64,000 nt of DNA, taken from Planctomycetota bacterium (lineage in GTDB: Bacteria; Planctomycetota; UBA1135; GCA-002686595). The notes below the pieces were generated by a model, which was not told the DNA's origin, did not search any database, and worked only from the letters and a program-made list of their open reading frames with translations. Location of the stretch: NCBI GenBank assembly GCA_029259635.1, contig JAJDEU010000001.1:124001-188000 (forward strand), in the 5' to 3' direction. Each line of letters starts with the position of its first letter. Within the stretch, counting starts at the first letter, position 1. The translations under genes and the position numbers were made by a program. Positions 1 to 8,871 of this stretch are shown here, in pieces.

Positions 1-488
1 AGGGCGGTTCGCAGTGGGTCTTTGACCGCTCGCAGATGACTGAGCACGCAGACGTCAAAACGATTCTTGGCCGGAGTTCGGAGGCGCTTGGGCAAGCGCA
101 CGGACTGATGGATGATCCGCGTCTTGCGCCGGACTGCTTTGGGTAAATCGAGCTTGGCCTGGGAGTGCAGGACGATCAGGCGATCCGCCAGCTCGAGCGA
201 GCGCTTTGCCGCTCGGTTCCCCTCGGTTAGGTCTTTGTAGAGATCCGTCCCGGTCAGAGCGACGACCAGTGGACGCTCGGGAAAACGCCGCTTGAACTCC
301 GCGGCGGCGGCGGCGCTGCGCCTGGCATGAAGAGCGACAAGGACCTCGGGGTTCCCCTTGAGCTCCGGCGCGAGGGTCGCGCGGTATCCCAGCTCGCGTA
401 GAATGCGAGCCCAGCGCAACGCGGTCACGCGATTGCCCTGCGTCGATCCAGCCGGGGCTGGGCAAGCCAGCTGAATCTTGCGCTGCAT
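1..488 (-). CDS. senB: SenB-like selenosugar synthase, partial
   Basis: Start codon at 488; the 3' part runs off the window, leaving the first ~162 residues. The N-terminus has the glycosyltransferase pattern of the family once called TIGR04348 and now known as SenB, which joins selenophosphate to a UDP-sugar to give a selenosugar. Visible landmarks are STQGNRVTALRWARILREL, LVALHARRSA, LTGTDLYKDL and RSLELADRLIVLHSQ. The gene is divergent from selD, 118 bp away. That pairing is the known genomic signature of selenosugar/selenoneine loci. The partner senA is not visible; it could lie beyond the left edge. The family call rests on remembered motif resemblance, not a search. Confidence 0.8.
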   Translation of the reverse strand, partial: MQRKIQLACPAPAGSTQGNRVTALRWARILRELGYRATLAPELKGNPEVLVALHARRSAAAAAEFKRRFPERPLVVALTGTDLYKDLTEGNRAAKRSLELADRLIVLHSQAKLDLPKAVRRKTRIIHQSVRLPKRLRTPAKNRFDVCVLSHLRAVKDPLRTA

Positions 489-606
489 GTCTGTATCCTT
501 CCGCCTGATCTCTTCCGATCCAAGCATCCCGTTCAAGATGTGTTGCCGGAAGAGCTTGGAAGAACTCACCCACGTTTCGGGCAGAGACCCGACTCCTCGA
601 TCCATC

Positions 607-1659
607 ATGTCCGAAATCAGACTGACGCAGCTCGTTCCAGCCGGCGGCTGAGCACGTAAATTTGGTGCGGAGGACCTCGTGCAGGTTCTCAAGAAAATTT
701 CGCCCTTCGATCATTCGTGGATTGACCAAAACGTCGGATCCATGGACGACGCAGCGCTTCTGCGTCCCGACGGAATCGACCAAGGCTTCGTCTTCACTGT
801 CGACTTCATCACGCCGCTGGTGGATGACCCCTATGCCTTTGGTGCGATCGCTGCCGCGAACTCGATCTCTGACGTCTATGCGATGGGTGGGCGCCCGCAG
901 GTTGCGCTCTCTCTGTGTGGATTTCCCGACGACCTGGTCTCGAAGGAGCGCCTGGGCGAGATCCTGAAGGGCTGCCGTGACAAAGCCGCAGAAGCGGGCG
1001 TCGCCATCGTGGGTGGCCATACCGTCATCGACCCGGAGATGAAGATCGGTCTGTGCGTGCTCGGAACGGTCGATCCCAAGCGAGCGTTTCGTCAGACCGG
1101 CGCGAAGCCCGGCGATGTGCTGGTGCTCTCCAAGCCGATCGGTACCGGCATTGCCGCGCAGGGGATGAAGAAGGACCTCTTGACTCATGAGCAAATCGAG
1201 CGCGCGATTGCCTCGATGTCGATGCTCAATGCGGGCGCTTGCGAAGCCGCTCTAGCGGTGGGAGCGCAGTCGGCGACCGATGTGACGGGCTTCGGATTGC
1301 TGGGGCACCTCCACAACATCGTGATGGCGTCCGGGTGCTCCGCGCGTCTCGATCATAGCGCTGTGCCCGTCTTTGAGTTCTCGCGCGAACTCGCGCACCA
1401 GGGCGTCATTCCCGGAGGCACGAAGCGCAACCTCGAGTTCGTCGGGCCATTCGCGACCTTTGACGATTCGATCGAGCCCGCAGAGCGCTTGATCCTGGCC
1501 GACGCGCAGACTTCGGGCGGCCTCTTAATCGCCTGTCCACCGGACAAGGTCGACGAACTGGTCGCCGGCCTGTCCGCCGAAAACTGCCTCGCGGCAGCCG
1601 TCGTCGGAGAGGTACTCGAAGGCCGCGCCGGCTCGATTCATGTCAGCGCGGCCGACTAG
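607..1659 (+). CDS. selD: Selenide, water dikinase SelD, a selenocysteine-containing selenoprotein
   Basis: Makes selenophosphate from selenide and ATP, the selenium donor for selenocysteine and for SenB. An ordinary ORF call would begin at the GTG at 679, but the frame is open back to ATG 607 except for a single TGA at 649-651. Read as Sec this gives a normal SelD N-terminus, LVPAGG-U-ARK, with Sec15 and Lys18 spaced like Cys17 and Lys20 of E. coli SelD. Full length is 350 aa, normal for the family. Downstream motifs include GGHT and ADAQTSGGLL of the AIRS fold. It lies divergent to senB and convergent with nhaA. The organism must also carry selA/selB/selC; none is in the window. Confidence 0.95.
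649..682 (+). promoter_or_regulatory. UGA selenocysteine codon and bacterial SECIS-like hairpin in selD
   Basis: The UGA at 649-651 is followed at once by a potential hairpin inside the coding sequence. GCACG at 652-656 pairs perfectly with CGTGC at 678-682, and GGT at 664-666 pairs with ACC at 674-676 around a G-rich apical loop (667-673). Position and size fit the bacterial SECIS that recruits SelB. The folding was done by eye. Confidence 0.75.
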
Positions 1660-1670
1660 ACCGCGCTGAC
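1642..1670 (+). terminator. Hairpin at the selD/nhaA convergent junction
   Basis: GTCAGCGCGG at 1642-1651 and CCGCGCTGAC at 1661-1670 form a perfect 10-bp stem. The selD stop codon lies in the 9-nt loop. There is no T tract, so it is not a classical intrinsic terminator. Its place between two converging genes suggests transcript-end formation or 3'-end protection for both. Confidence 0.5.
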
Positions 1671-1684
1671 AAGAGTCCGCGGGC

Positions 1685-3118
1685 CTACGGCTGCGACTGC
1701 TCGCTCTCGGCTTCCTGTTCGGATTCCAAGCTGGCGAAGGCGGGATTGGCACCGCCGGGCAGAGCGCCGGGATAGACGTCCGGATTCGCCGGTGCACGAT
1801 CGTGATTGTGCTCGGGCAAGTACTTGTCCGACGCGGGATCGGAGTCCGGAATTGCGGGATCGCTGGCTTTGGACAGACCGAAGGCGCGCCCGAGAACGAT
1901 TGCGGCGACGGCCACGAAGGCTGAGAAGAGCGCTCCCATCTTGGCCTGGCCCTGAAGGTCGGCGTTGGCGGGGAAAGCGGCTCCCGAGACGAACAGCGCG
2001 ACGGTCAAGCCCAGAGCGGCGATGAAGCCCGCCATGACGAGCTCTTTCATTCCCATTCGGTCGGGGAGCGGCAAACCGACCTTGATGGCGATCCATGAAG
2101 AGAGCGTGATTCCGACGGTCTTGCCGACGATGAGGGATCCAAAGATGATCCAAGTCATCGGGCCGATGCCACCGAAAGCGACGCCGGCGTTCGCGAGCGC
2201 GAAGAAGAACAGACCGAAGTCCACAAAGCCTTTCATCGAATGCTCGAACTGATGAAGCGGCGAGTGAGCGGCGCTCGAGTGAGCTTGATCGACTTCGTCC
2301 TCAGCGATGAACATGCCCGTGTCGCGCTTCGGCGGGGGCAGGAACGGAACGATGAATACGAGTGCCAGCGCGGGGTGAAGGTGCGCAAGGATGAGGCCGC
2401 ACCACGCGACCGGTCCGGCGATAAAGATGTAGGGCTGCCATTTGTTGACGTTCATCCGGCGCATCGCGAAGGCGATCGCCATACCGAGCGCAACCAGACC
2501 CAGCCAAACCGGCTCTGCCGGATTCGCGGGATCGCCGTAGAAAATCGCGATGATTCCCAGGCCGAGAGCGTCGTCGGCAACCGCGAGGAGCAACAGGAAG
2601 TTGATGGCCGGGTGGCCCTTGCCGAAGACCGTGCGCGCGATCAGCCATGCGAGTGCGATGTCGGTCGCGGTCGGGATACCCCAGCCCTTCGACACTTCAC
2701 TCCAGGTGAAGGAGTCCGGAAACATGCCCGCTTGAAAGGCAAAGTAGGCGGCGCCAAAGAAGACGGCGACCGGCCCGAAGACTCCACCCATCGTGGCGAA
2801 CAGGGGATTGAGCGCTTTCCTAAACGGGTTGAGGCTTCCACCGGGAAGGCAGGCTTCGGCGATCTCCTTTGCGGCGATGCCGAAGAAGAACACCATGAAG
2901 ATGTCATTGACCAAAAAGTTGATCGTCAGGTGGTGCCCGAAGATCGACAGGTGACCCGGCAGCTCCCAGTGATCCGCGTCGTGTCCCGCTCCGAACCAAT
3001 ACTGGTAAGCCTCGGGCGCGAGGTTAGCAGCGGCGAGCGCAACGAAGACTCCCGCGATCAACGGGATAGAAAACTCCTGCAGGAGATTGACGAACGATTT
3101 CTTGTCGCTGTGACTCAA
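1685..3118 (-). CDS. nhaA: Na+/H+ antiporter NhaA
   Basis: Inner-membrane antiporter that expels Na+ (or Li+) in exchange for protons. The 477-aa product has the NhaA core: PTATDIALA (Thr152, Asp153), the two ion-binding aspartates in VADDALGLG (Asp182, Asp183) and GKTVGI late in the transport domain, on about twelve hydrophobic segments. It is longer than E. coli NhaA (388 aa) because of a polar, acidic C-terminal tail of about 65 residues. The start is a TTG at 3118-3116 preceded by AGAGG at normal Shine-Dalgarno spacing. It converges on selD across a shared hairpin. Confidence 0.95.
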   Translation of the reverse strand: MSHSDKKSFVNLLQEFSIPLIAGVFVALAAANLAPEAYQYWFGAGHDADHWELPGHLSIFGHHLTINFLVNDIFMVFFFGIAAKEIAEACLPGGSLNPFRKALNPLFATMGGVFGPVAVFFGAAYFAFQAGMFPDSFTWSEVSKGWGIPTATDIALAWLIARTVFGKGHPAINFLLLLAVADDALGLGIIAIFYGDPANPAEPVWLGLVALGMAIAFAMRRMNVNKWQPYIFIAGPVAWCGLILAHLHPALALVFIVPFLPPPKRDTGMFIAEDEVDQAHSSAAHSPLHQFEHSMKGFVDFGLFFFALANAGVAFGGIGPMTWIIFGSLIVGKTVGITLSSWIAIKVGLPLPDRMGMKELVMAGFIAALGLTVALFVSGAAFPANADLQGQAKMGALFSAFVAVAAIVLGRAFGLSKASDPAIPDSDPASDKYLPEHNHDRAPANPDVYPGALPGGANPAFASLESEQEAESEQSQP

Positions 3119-3588
3119 GGATAATCCTCTGGGGCTGCAGATTCCGGGTGACGGAATCGCGGTGGGGCAGGGGGGACTTCATGAGGGTCGAACGGCCACC
3201 GGGATCGACTTGAGAGGACCCTAGGGAATCTCGCGGAATCGGTCTACTTCGGGGCGCTGGAGGTCAGAACCGGGGCGCTCTGGATCGTTATAGGTCGACG
3301 ATCGAGGCCGAGGGCTTAGGCCTGACTGGGAAAAACCGGTTGCTCACCAGGGGGGCTCGGTTTCGACCCAGGAGGCGTTTTTTTGGAGGAGAGGCGCTCA
3401 TGTCCGGGTAGCGAGTTGAGTTGGGTACGAAGTCCCATCCCACGGGGGTACGCGACTTCGCATTCTTCGCGACTCGCGAAGCGGCGGAAAAACCGGTTGG
3501 CCTTTACGAGCCGGTCATCCACAACGGCAAAGGCGCCAGGCTTCGCTCGATGGAGGAAGCACAGGCGCCAATGCTGCGAATTCAATCG
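3119..3588. other. Intergenic region upstream of nhaA
   Basis: On the minus strand the nhaA leader has a 7-bp hairpin just upstream of the Shine-Dalgarno: GATTCCG at 3140-3146 pairs with CGGAATC at 3152-3158. It could affect initiation at the TTG. The segment also holds a 14-bp direct repeat, GGAAAAACCGGTTG, at 3329-3342 and 3486-3499. No convincing gene is seen; reading frames across 3316-3585 have biased composition and no supported start. Confidence 0.4.
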
Positions 3589-3813
3589 CTATTCGTCCGA
3601 GTCGGAATCTTCCCGCTTTGCGAGTTCGCGGGCCTCTTCCGAAATCTCAGCTCGGTCGACCTCGCGCGAGAGGCGCGTGTTCGCGTCGCTGCGAGTTTCT
3701 TCCTCAAGCTTGTTTTCGCTCTTGGTTGCGGCGAACTGTTGGCGATCGAGCCCGAGCTTGTGGCTGCGCTCATCGTTGACCCGTTCCACGGGCCGTGACT
3801 GATTAACTTCCAT
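3589..3813 (-). CDS. Small charged hypothetical protein, faint FlgM resemblance
   Basis: A 74-aa, highly charged protein without hydrophobic segments. I chose ATG 3813-3811 because GGGAGG lies about 7 nt upstream, a strong ribosome binding site; a longer frame back to 3936 has no such signal. The C-terminal stretch DRAEISEEARELAK resembles the helix pattern of FlgM anti-sigma factors, but no flagellar genes are nearby. Function is unknown. It sits downstream of the radical SAM gene on the same strand, 126 bp away. Confidence 0.5.
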   Translation of the reverse strand: MEVNQSRPVERVNDERSHKLGLDRQQFAATKSENKLEEETRSDANTRLSREVDRAEISEEARELAKREDSDSDE

Positions 3814-3939
3814 CGAATTTCCCTCCCCAGGGCGGTGTTGAAGAAGACCTTCTCGGTAGGGCTCTTCGACACTAGGAAGCTGCAAATGTGAGCGAAAGCT
3901 CCAGAACTCCGGATGGAGCTGAATCCGCACAGACAATCG

Positions 3940-4785
3940 CTACGGGTGGACCCGTACGGGGAGTCCACAGGCTTCGATCCGCGCTCCAAACTCGACCAAC
4001 CACTCGCTGGGGAGAGCGGAGAGTTCTTCCGCCTCGGGCTGATGGGATTGCCGCTCCAGACCGTAGAGCAAAACGCCCAGCGGCGGAGACGGGAGGCGAG
4101 AAGCATCGCGAATGGCGTCGAGATAGGCCTCGAGCTCCTGCTCGTCGGGCGGCTCTCCGTTTCGCGCGAGCATGCAGGTCTGAATCCAGGTCGGGCAGGC
4201 TCCCGCGGAGAGACGGAGATTCTCAAGCTGGCGAGCTACATCGAGCTTGGTCGAGTTCACGGCTTCGACGCCCGCGCTCGTCGCGCGATCGAGCTTGAAC
4301 CAGATGTTGCCGCCAGCAAGTCGGAGTTTCGCAAAAGCATCCAGGACCCCTCCGTTGCGAACCAGCGAACCGTTGGTGATCAGAATGGGTTTGACGTCCG
4401 GAACGAGATCGAATTGCTTGAGCGCTGCGAGCGCGATCTCGACGGCTTCGCCGAATTGCGGCGAGCTCGTCGGCTCGCCATTGCCAGAGAAGGCGATGTC
4501 GTTGAGCCGCCGCGACTCTTCGGGAACATGACGTTCCATGTAATCGCCGTTCACGAGCGAATCGAGGAACCCGTTCAGCTCGCGTTCGAGAAGCACCAAG
4601 TCAATCTCAGGCCCTTTGCCGTAGATGAGATCGGGCACCTGGCAATAGACACAGCGCCAGTTGCAAGCGTTGTTCGGATTGAGGTTGATGCCAATCGAGA
4701 CTCCAGCGCTTCGCCTTGAGACGACCGGATAGACGTAGGTCAACCCGGCGTTGTCTCGATCGTGTTGGTCGGTTTTGAGGCGCAT
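3940..4785 (-). CDS. Radical SAM protein
   Basis: A 281-aa radical S-adenosylmethionine enzyme. The [4Fe-4S]-binding CxxxCxxC is present as CNWRCVYC (Cys41, Cys45, Cys48), followed by a glycine-rich FSGNGEPTSSP that fits the SAM-binding GGE-type motif, so the cofactor part looks complete. It resembles the compact COG0731-type family whose substrates are mostly unknown. No auxiliary Fe-S cysteine cluster is visible. It lies 27 bp downstream of the HDAC-like gene on the same strand, suggesting co-transcription. A substrate cannot be assigned. Confidence 0.8.
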   Translation of the reverse strand: MRLKTDQHDRDNAGLTYVYPVVSRRSAGVSIGINLNPNNACNWRCVYCQVPDLIYGKGPEIDLVLLERELNGFLDSLVNGDYMERHVPEESRRLNDIAFSGNGEPTSSPQFGEAVEIALAALKQFDLVPDVKPILITNGSLVRNGGVLDAFAKLRLAGGNIWFKLDRATSAGVEAVNSTKLDVARQLENLRLSAGACPTWIQTCMLARNGEPPDEQELEAYLDAIRDASRLPSPPLGVLLYGLERQSHQPEAEELSALPSEWLVEFGARIEACGLPVRVHP

Positions 4786-4812
4786 GGTGGGGAGCTTGCG
4801 AGGAGCGGAGAG

Positions 4813-5775
4813 CTAGCAGGAGCTGAGCTCTTCCAAATGCGCGAGCGCACTGTCCGCGAGTGCGGTGAGATCGTAGCCGCCTTCGAGGAGAGAAACGAGA
4901 CGGCCGTTAGCGGAGGTCTCGGCGAGAGCAAGTGCGGCGCGGGTGAGCTCGCGAAACCCCTCATTCGTCAATTCGCAGCTGGCGAGCGGATCGTCGCGGT
5001 GGGCATCGAAGCCGGCAGAGATGAGCAGAAAGTCCGGCCGGAAGGCTTCTAGTTCTGGACGAATCTGGCTCTCGAAGGCCGCCATCCACTGAGAGTCGCC
5101 GCTGCCGCTGTCCATCGGGCAATTGAGCGTGGCGCCCTCGCCGTCCGCCAATCCGCGCTCCGTCGCGGCGCCGGTTCCGGGATAGTGCGGGAACTGATGC
5201 AGGCTCGCGTAGAAGACGTTCGCGTCCTTCTCGAAGATGTGTTGGGTGCCGTTGCCGTGATGAACATCCCAATCGAGAATCGCAACGCGCTCTAAACCGT
5301 GAAACCGGCGGAGATGTTCGGCCGCGATAGCGACGTGATTGTAGAGGCAGAAGCCCATCGCTCGGTCTCGCTCCGCGTGGTGTCCGGGGGGACGACAGGC
5401 GACGAAGGCGTTGTTCCAGCTTTCGGCCATGACTTGATCGACGGCCTCGATCAAGCCACCCGTCGCCAAACGCGCGGCGCGATCCGAGCCATCCCCGGCA
5501 CGCGTATCGGGATCGAGCTGGCCACCTCCATCCGCGACGACCCGATCGACGAGATCGAGATAGGCGGGGTCGTGAACGGCTTCCAGCGGGGCTCGCCCGA
5601 CCTCGGTCGGCGTCCAGAGTTCCAGCTTCGCTTTGATCGCCGAACGCTCGACCGCTTCCGCGATCACGCGAACACGATCGGGCTGCTCGGGATGCCCGAG
5701 GCCCGCGACGTGACGAAGGCAAGCGTCGTGGTAGACGAACCCGGTCGGCTTCTTAGCAGTGCTCATTTTTTTCAT
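4813..5775 (-). CDS. Histone deacetylase / AcuC-family amidohydrolase
   Basis: A 320-aa zinc-dependent deacetylase of the arginase/HDAC fold. Expected motifs are present: the catalytic His pair in PPGHHAE (132-133), metal-binding DWDVHHGNGT (168-176) and SAGFDAHRDDP near residue 265. Family members remove acetyl or related groups from lysines, polyamines or small amides; the substrate is not deducible. A second ATG at 5766 is an equally plausible start. It leads a likely two-gene operon with the radical SAM gene. Confidence 0.88.
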   Translation of the reverse strand: MKKMSTAKKPTGFVYHDACLRHVAGLGHPEQPDRVRVIAEAVERSAIKAKLELWTPTEVGRAPLEAVHDPAYLDLVDRVVADGGGQLDPDTRAGDGSDRAARLATGGLIEAVDQVMAESWNNAFVACRPPGHHAERDRAMGFCLYNHVAIAAEHLRRFHGLERVAILDWDVHHGNGTQHIFEKDANVFYASLHQFPHYPGTGAATERGLADGEGATLNCPMDSGSGDSQWMAAFESQIRPELEAFRPDFLLISAGFDAHRDDPLASCELTNEGFRELTRAALALAETSANGRLVSLLEGGYDLTALADSALAHLEELSSC

Positions 5776-5969
5776 GTTAGCGCGGAATCGCCTGGATGCC
5801 CGCAGAGGATTCGTCTTCGCCTAGAGAAGATCCATTGCGCAGCGCGAGGCGCACAGGGCTTTTGCACGGAACACTTTTCCACCTCGTCTTGACGATCCGC
5901 TCGTCGCGCTCCGCCGAGCCCAGGCGTGGGATAAATTTCAGTAGTCGGAAGCCATCACTCTCCTCCCGC

Positions 5970-7010
5970 ATGATCACTCGCACATCCCTCGCTCTGTGGA
6001 TGCTCGCCGCCAGCGCCATCGCTGTTGACGCGCAGTCCAATGTCCGGCCAGCGCCGCGCCTCGTCCGCGTGCCGGAGATGGGCGCCAAGTACTTAGCGCC
6101 GCCCAGCCCGTGGGCGCGCCGTTGGCGACCGACGGAATTGGATCCCTTCAGCAGCGACTACTCGGAACTGGCGGCGCTGCCGCCTCCGCAAGAACACAGC
6201 GACTTCACCCACCTTGAGCTGGGCGTGGACGTGCACCCCCGAACCGAATTCGAGCGCGGTGGCGGTACGGTCTCGATATCTCGCGCTGGTTGGTCGGCGA
6301 CCCTCGGACAGCGCGTGGATGAAGAGTCGATCTTCGCCGTCACCTTGGACGCAGAGGCTTCGTTCTACGACTTCGGCAGTGCGGGAGTTTTGATGGCCGG
6401 TTCACCTGACCCATTCAACGACGTCTACGAGACACGCGTCGGTGTGCTCGCTCTTCACGACCCCGCCAAATCGGCGAGCTGGTTTACTTCCCTCGAGCTG
6501 GGCTTATCCGGCGAGGATGATGCCGATCTCTCCGACGCGCTCTCGATGGGCTTGATCGGAGGCATGCGTCACCAAGTCAGCGACGACCTCTCTCTCTCCA
6601 TCGGCGTCATCGGGCGAACGCGGCTCGAGGACACGCCCTGGCTGTTTCCCTACATCGGCTTTGACTGGCGGATCGCGGAGAGCTTGCGCCTGACCTCGAA
6701 CGGCTCCGCGGTGGCGGCGGTCTGTGAGGTGACGGAGACGGTGGAGTTCGAGCTCGGCGCCGAGTACGGCAATCGCCAGTTTCGGCTGAATGACGACTCT
6801 TCGCTGGCCGGCGGAGTGATCGAGGATGAAGAGATTACGGCGTCCGCCACCATCGGCTGGAATCCCAGCCATCGCGTGAGCTTGGATGTCGAAGCGGGCG
6901 TCACGCTCTGGCGAGAGTTCGCGACCTTCAATTCAAACGGCGTGAAGCTGACCGAACAAGAGACCGATCTGTCGGAGTTCGGAGCGGTACGGCTGAGCGT
7001 CACGCTCTAG
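5970..7010 (+). CDS. Outer-membrane beta-barrel-like protein (DUF6268 type)
   Basis: A 346-aa exported protein. ATG 5970 is chosen over the longer frame from 5796 because it directly begins a signal peptide, MITRTSLALWMLAASAIAVDAQ. The rest is a run of alternating amphipathic strands, many with aromatic ends, and a final strand ending in VRLSVTL with an apolar terminal residue, as in outer-membrane barrels. It resembles the DUF6268 barrel family often seen in Planctomycetota. No transport or enzyme role can be inferred. Its stop codon overlaps that of the converging phosphatase gene. Confidence 0.65.
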   Translation: MITRTSLALWMLAASAIAVDAQSNVRPAPRLVRVPEMGAKYLAPPSPWARRWRPTELDPFSSDYSELAALPPPQEHSDFTHLELGVDVHPRTEFERGGGTVSISRAGWSATLGQRVDEESIFAVTLDAEASFYDFGSAGVLMAGSPDPFNDVYETRVGVLALHDPAKSASWFTSLELGLSGEDDADLSDALSMGLIGGMRHQVSDDLSLSIGVIGRTRLEDTPWLFPYIGFDWRIAESLRLTSNGSAVAAVCEVTETVEFELGAEYGNRQFRLNDDSSLAGGVIEDEEITASATIGWNPSHRVSLDVEAGVTLWREFATFNSNGVKLTEQETDLSEFGAVRLSVTL

Positions 7011-7741
7011 CAGGTCGCGTAGGCCTTCACCGCGGGAATCGTTAGGATCTCGTCGAGCTCCGGCGAGTAAGCGGTGAGCGCGCCTCCGTAGACACAGGCG
7101 GTGTCGAGTCCGAGGGAGACGAGCTGGCCACGAAACATGCGCGCTCGTGGAATCTTCCCGGGCGTGTGTCCGAAGAGAACCAGTTCCGGTCCTTCATAGG
7201 ACTCGTACCAGTAAGGACTGCCTCGACCGTGAACGCGGCGCGCTCGGGTGAGAGATTCGATCGGGCTCTCGCTCGGAGGTTTGCCCGGCTCGATGCCGGC
7301 GTGGACGACAGACCAGCTCCTGCCGTCAGGAGTAGGGCCCGCACCCTCGATGGTCTGATTGTCCAACCAGTAGCCGCGGTGCTGTTGGAGGAACCGGAGC
7401 ATGTCGGCGCGCCGATCCTCGGGGACCTCACAGGATCGTCGACCGTCGCCGCGAAGGTCATCGGCTTCGACAGCGGGAAACCCCTCACGGAAGGCGGGGC
7501 GGTCGTGAGTGGACTTGGGCGCAAGTCCGCAGCGTTCCAACACCTTGTGCTCGTGATTGCCCAGTACGAACCAGGCGCCGCACTCCGTCATCAGGTCCAT
7601 GACCCCGGTGGGATCGGGACCGCGGTGGAACAGATCGCCGACAGAGACCAAGCGGTCCGCTTCGCCGAGGGAGATGCGATCGAGGAGGAGCTTGAGCTCG
7701 TCCGCGCAGCCGTGAATGTCGCCGACAACCCAGGTAGTCAC
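7007..7741 (-). CDS. Metallophosphatase (PrpA/ApaH-like serine/threonine phosphatase)
   Basis: Calcineurin-like metallophosphoesterase with all core motifs in order: GDIHG, GDLFHRGPD, GNHE, an HAG and LFGHTP. These bind the dinuclear metal centre that hydrolyses phosphoesters such as phosphoproteins or diadenosine polyphosphates. The GTG at 7741 gives a 244-aa product beginning TTWVVGDIHG, the usual start relative to the first motif. A longer frame from 7834 would add an unlikely N-terminus. Its TAG overlaps the barrel gene TAG through a shared CTAG at 7007-7010. Confidence 0.85.
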   Translation of the reverse strand: MTTWVVGDIHGCADELKLLLDRISLGEADRLVSVGDLFHRGPDPTGVMDLMTECGAWFVLGNHEHKVLERCGLAPKSTHDRPAFREGFPAVEADDLRGDGRRSCEVPEDRRADMLRFLQQHRGYWLDNQTIEGAGPTPDGRSWSVVHAGIEPGKPPSESPIESLTRARRVHGRGSPYWYESYEGPELVLFGHTPGKIPRARMFRGQLVSLGLDTACVYGGALTAYSPELDEILTIPAVKAYATC

Positions 7742-7980
7742 GATGGTAATGGTGGGGTGGAAAAAAATGCCGCCGTGGAACGGGCAGCTGCCTCTTTCTC
7801 TTCGTCCGGATGGCTCCGAAACAAGAGAGCCCATTGAACCCGGAAAAAGTCGGAGCGAAGCCTAGATTCCCGATCCAAACAAAGCGGGAAAGAAGCACCC
7901 CGGTCCTCTTCAGTCACTCGGAAGTCGTGCTCGATAGCTGCTGGGTAGATCAGATCAGACTTCTCTAGCTCTGTTTCACT

Positions 7981-8871
7981 ATGACCGCACCGTTGCTCCC
8001 TCCCTTGCTGCCGTCACCTACCGACGAGAAAGCCGACCAAAAGGCAAGCGCAGTTCGTCCTTCGGCTGCGAAAGGAGAAGCGCTGTGCCGACTGGGCGAC
8101 CTGAGCCTGGACGCGGGGCCCGTCGAGATCGTCCGGACGTTGGCGCTCCAGCGCGACCTCGCCGCGACTTGGGAGAGCCTCGAGCCAAAAAGCTTTTATT
8201 CACGCTACGGTCGCAGGCTCTTCGACCTCAGCCTGCTCGCTGTGTTCGGAGTTCCCGCGCTCGCGATCGGCGCCCTCATTTTTACCGTCAACCTCGTCCA
8301 GTTTCGGAGCCTCCGAAAGGTGTTCTTCCTTCAGGAACGCGTGGGCTATCGCGGACAGATCTTCTCGATTATCAAGTTCCGTACGATGGCGGAGGTCGGT
8401 GAGAATCACTTCGATTCGTGGGGAGCGGGAGCGGAAAAAGTTCGCGTCACCCGAGTGGGGCGGCTGCTCCGAAATACACATTTGGATGAGCTTCCGCAGC
8501 TGATCAACGTGGCCCGCGGAGAGATGGCTTTCGTCGGACCGCGGCCGGAGATGGTCGAGATCGAAACCTGGGCGGCAAGTGTTGTCGAGGGCTTTACGAC
8601 GCGTCTCGCTGTACCGCCGGGAATCTCGGGCTATGCCCAAATCACGCAGGGCTACACCGGACACGACGACGAGGCCTACGCCGAGAAGTTCCGTGTTGCC
8701 GATTGGTATCGTCGCTCTCAGTGTTTCTCGCTCGACCTGAAGATCATCGCACTGACCTTGGTCTGGATGGTGCGCGGGCGCGGCTGGCAGTGGAACCAAA
8801 AGTCTGTGAGCACGGGCGTCGCTTTTCCGACGGAAGCCGCGCCGACCGAAGCCGCGCCGAGCGACGACTAG
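7981..8871 (+). CDS. Initiating sugar-1-phosphate transferase (bacterial sugar transferase family)
   Basis: Inner-membrane enzyme that moves a sugar-1-phosphate onto undecaprenyl phosphate, the first step of polysaccharide repeat-unit assembly. The 296-aa product has an N-terminal hydrophobic segment (about residues 80-105) and the diagnostic catalytic motifs [24 protein letters not shown] and FVGPRPEM. Its C-terminus ends in a short repeat, [10 protein letters not shown]. It probably starts the pathway served by the glycosyltransferases, epimerase, dehydrogenase and deacetylase over the next 16 kb. It ends in a CTAG shared with the converging toroid gene. Confidence 0.92.
   Translation: MTAPLLPPLLPSPTDEKADQKASAVRPSAAKGEALCRLGDLSLDAGPVEIVRTLALQRDLAATWESLEPKSFYSRYGRRLFDLSLLAVFGVPALAIGALIFTVNLVQFRSLRKVFFLQERVGYRGQIFSIIKFRTMAEVGENHFDSWGAGAEKVRVTRVGRLLRNTHLDELPQLINVARGEMAFVGPRPEMVEIETWAASVVEGFTTRLAVPPGISGYAQITQGYTGHDDEAYAEKFRVADWYRRSQCFSLDLKIIALTLVWMVRGRGWQWNQKSVSTGVAFPTEAAPTEAAPSDD

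Noticed and set aside
55-1194. A 379-codon minus-strand frame opposite selD and senB
   Set aside because: It runs antisense to the well-supported selD, has shuffled composition and no recognised motif.
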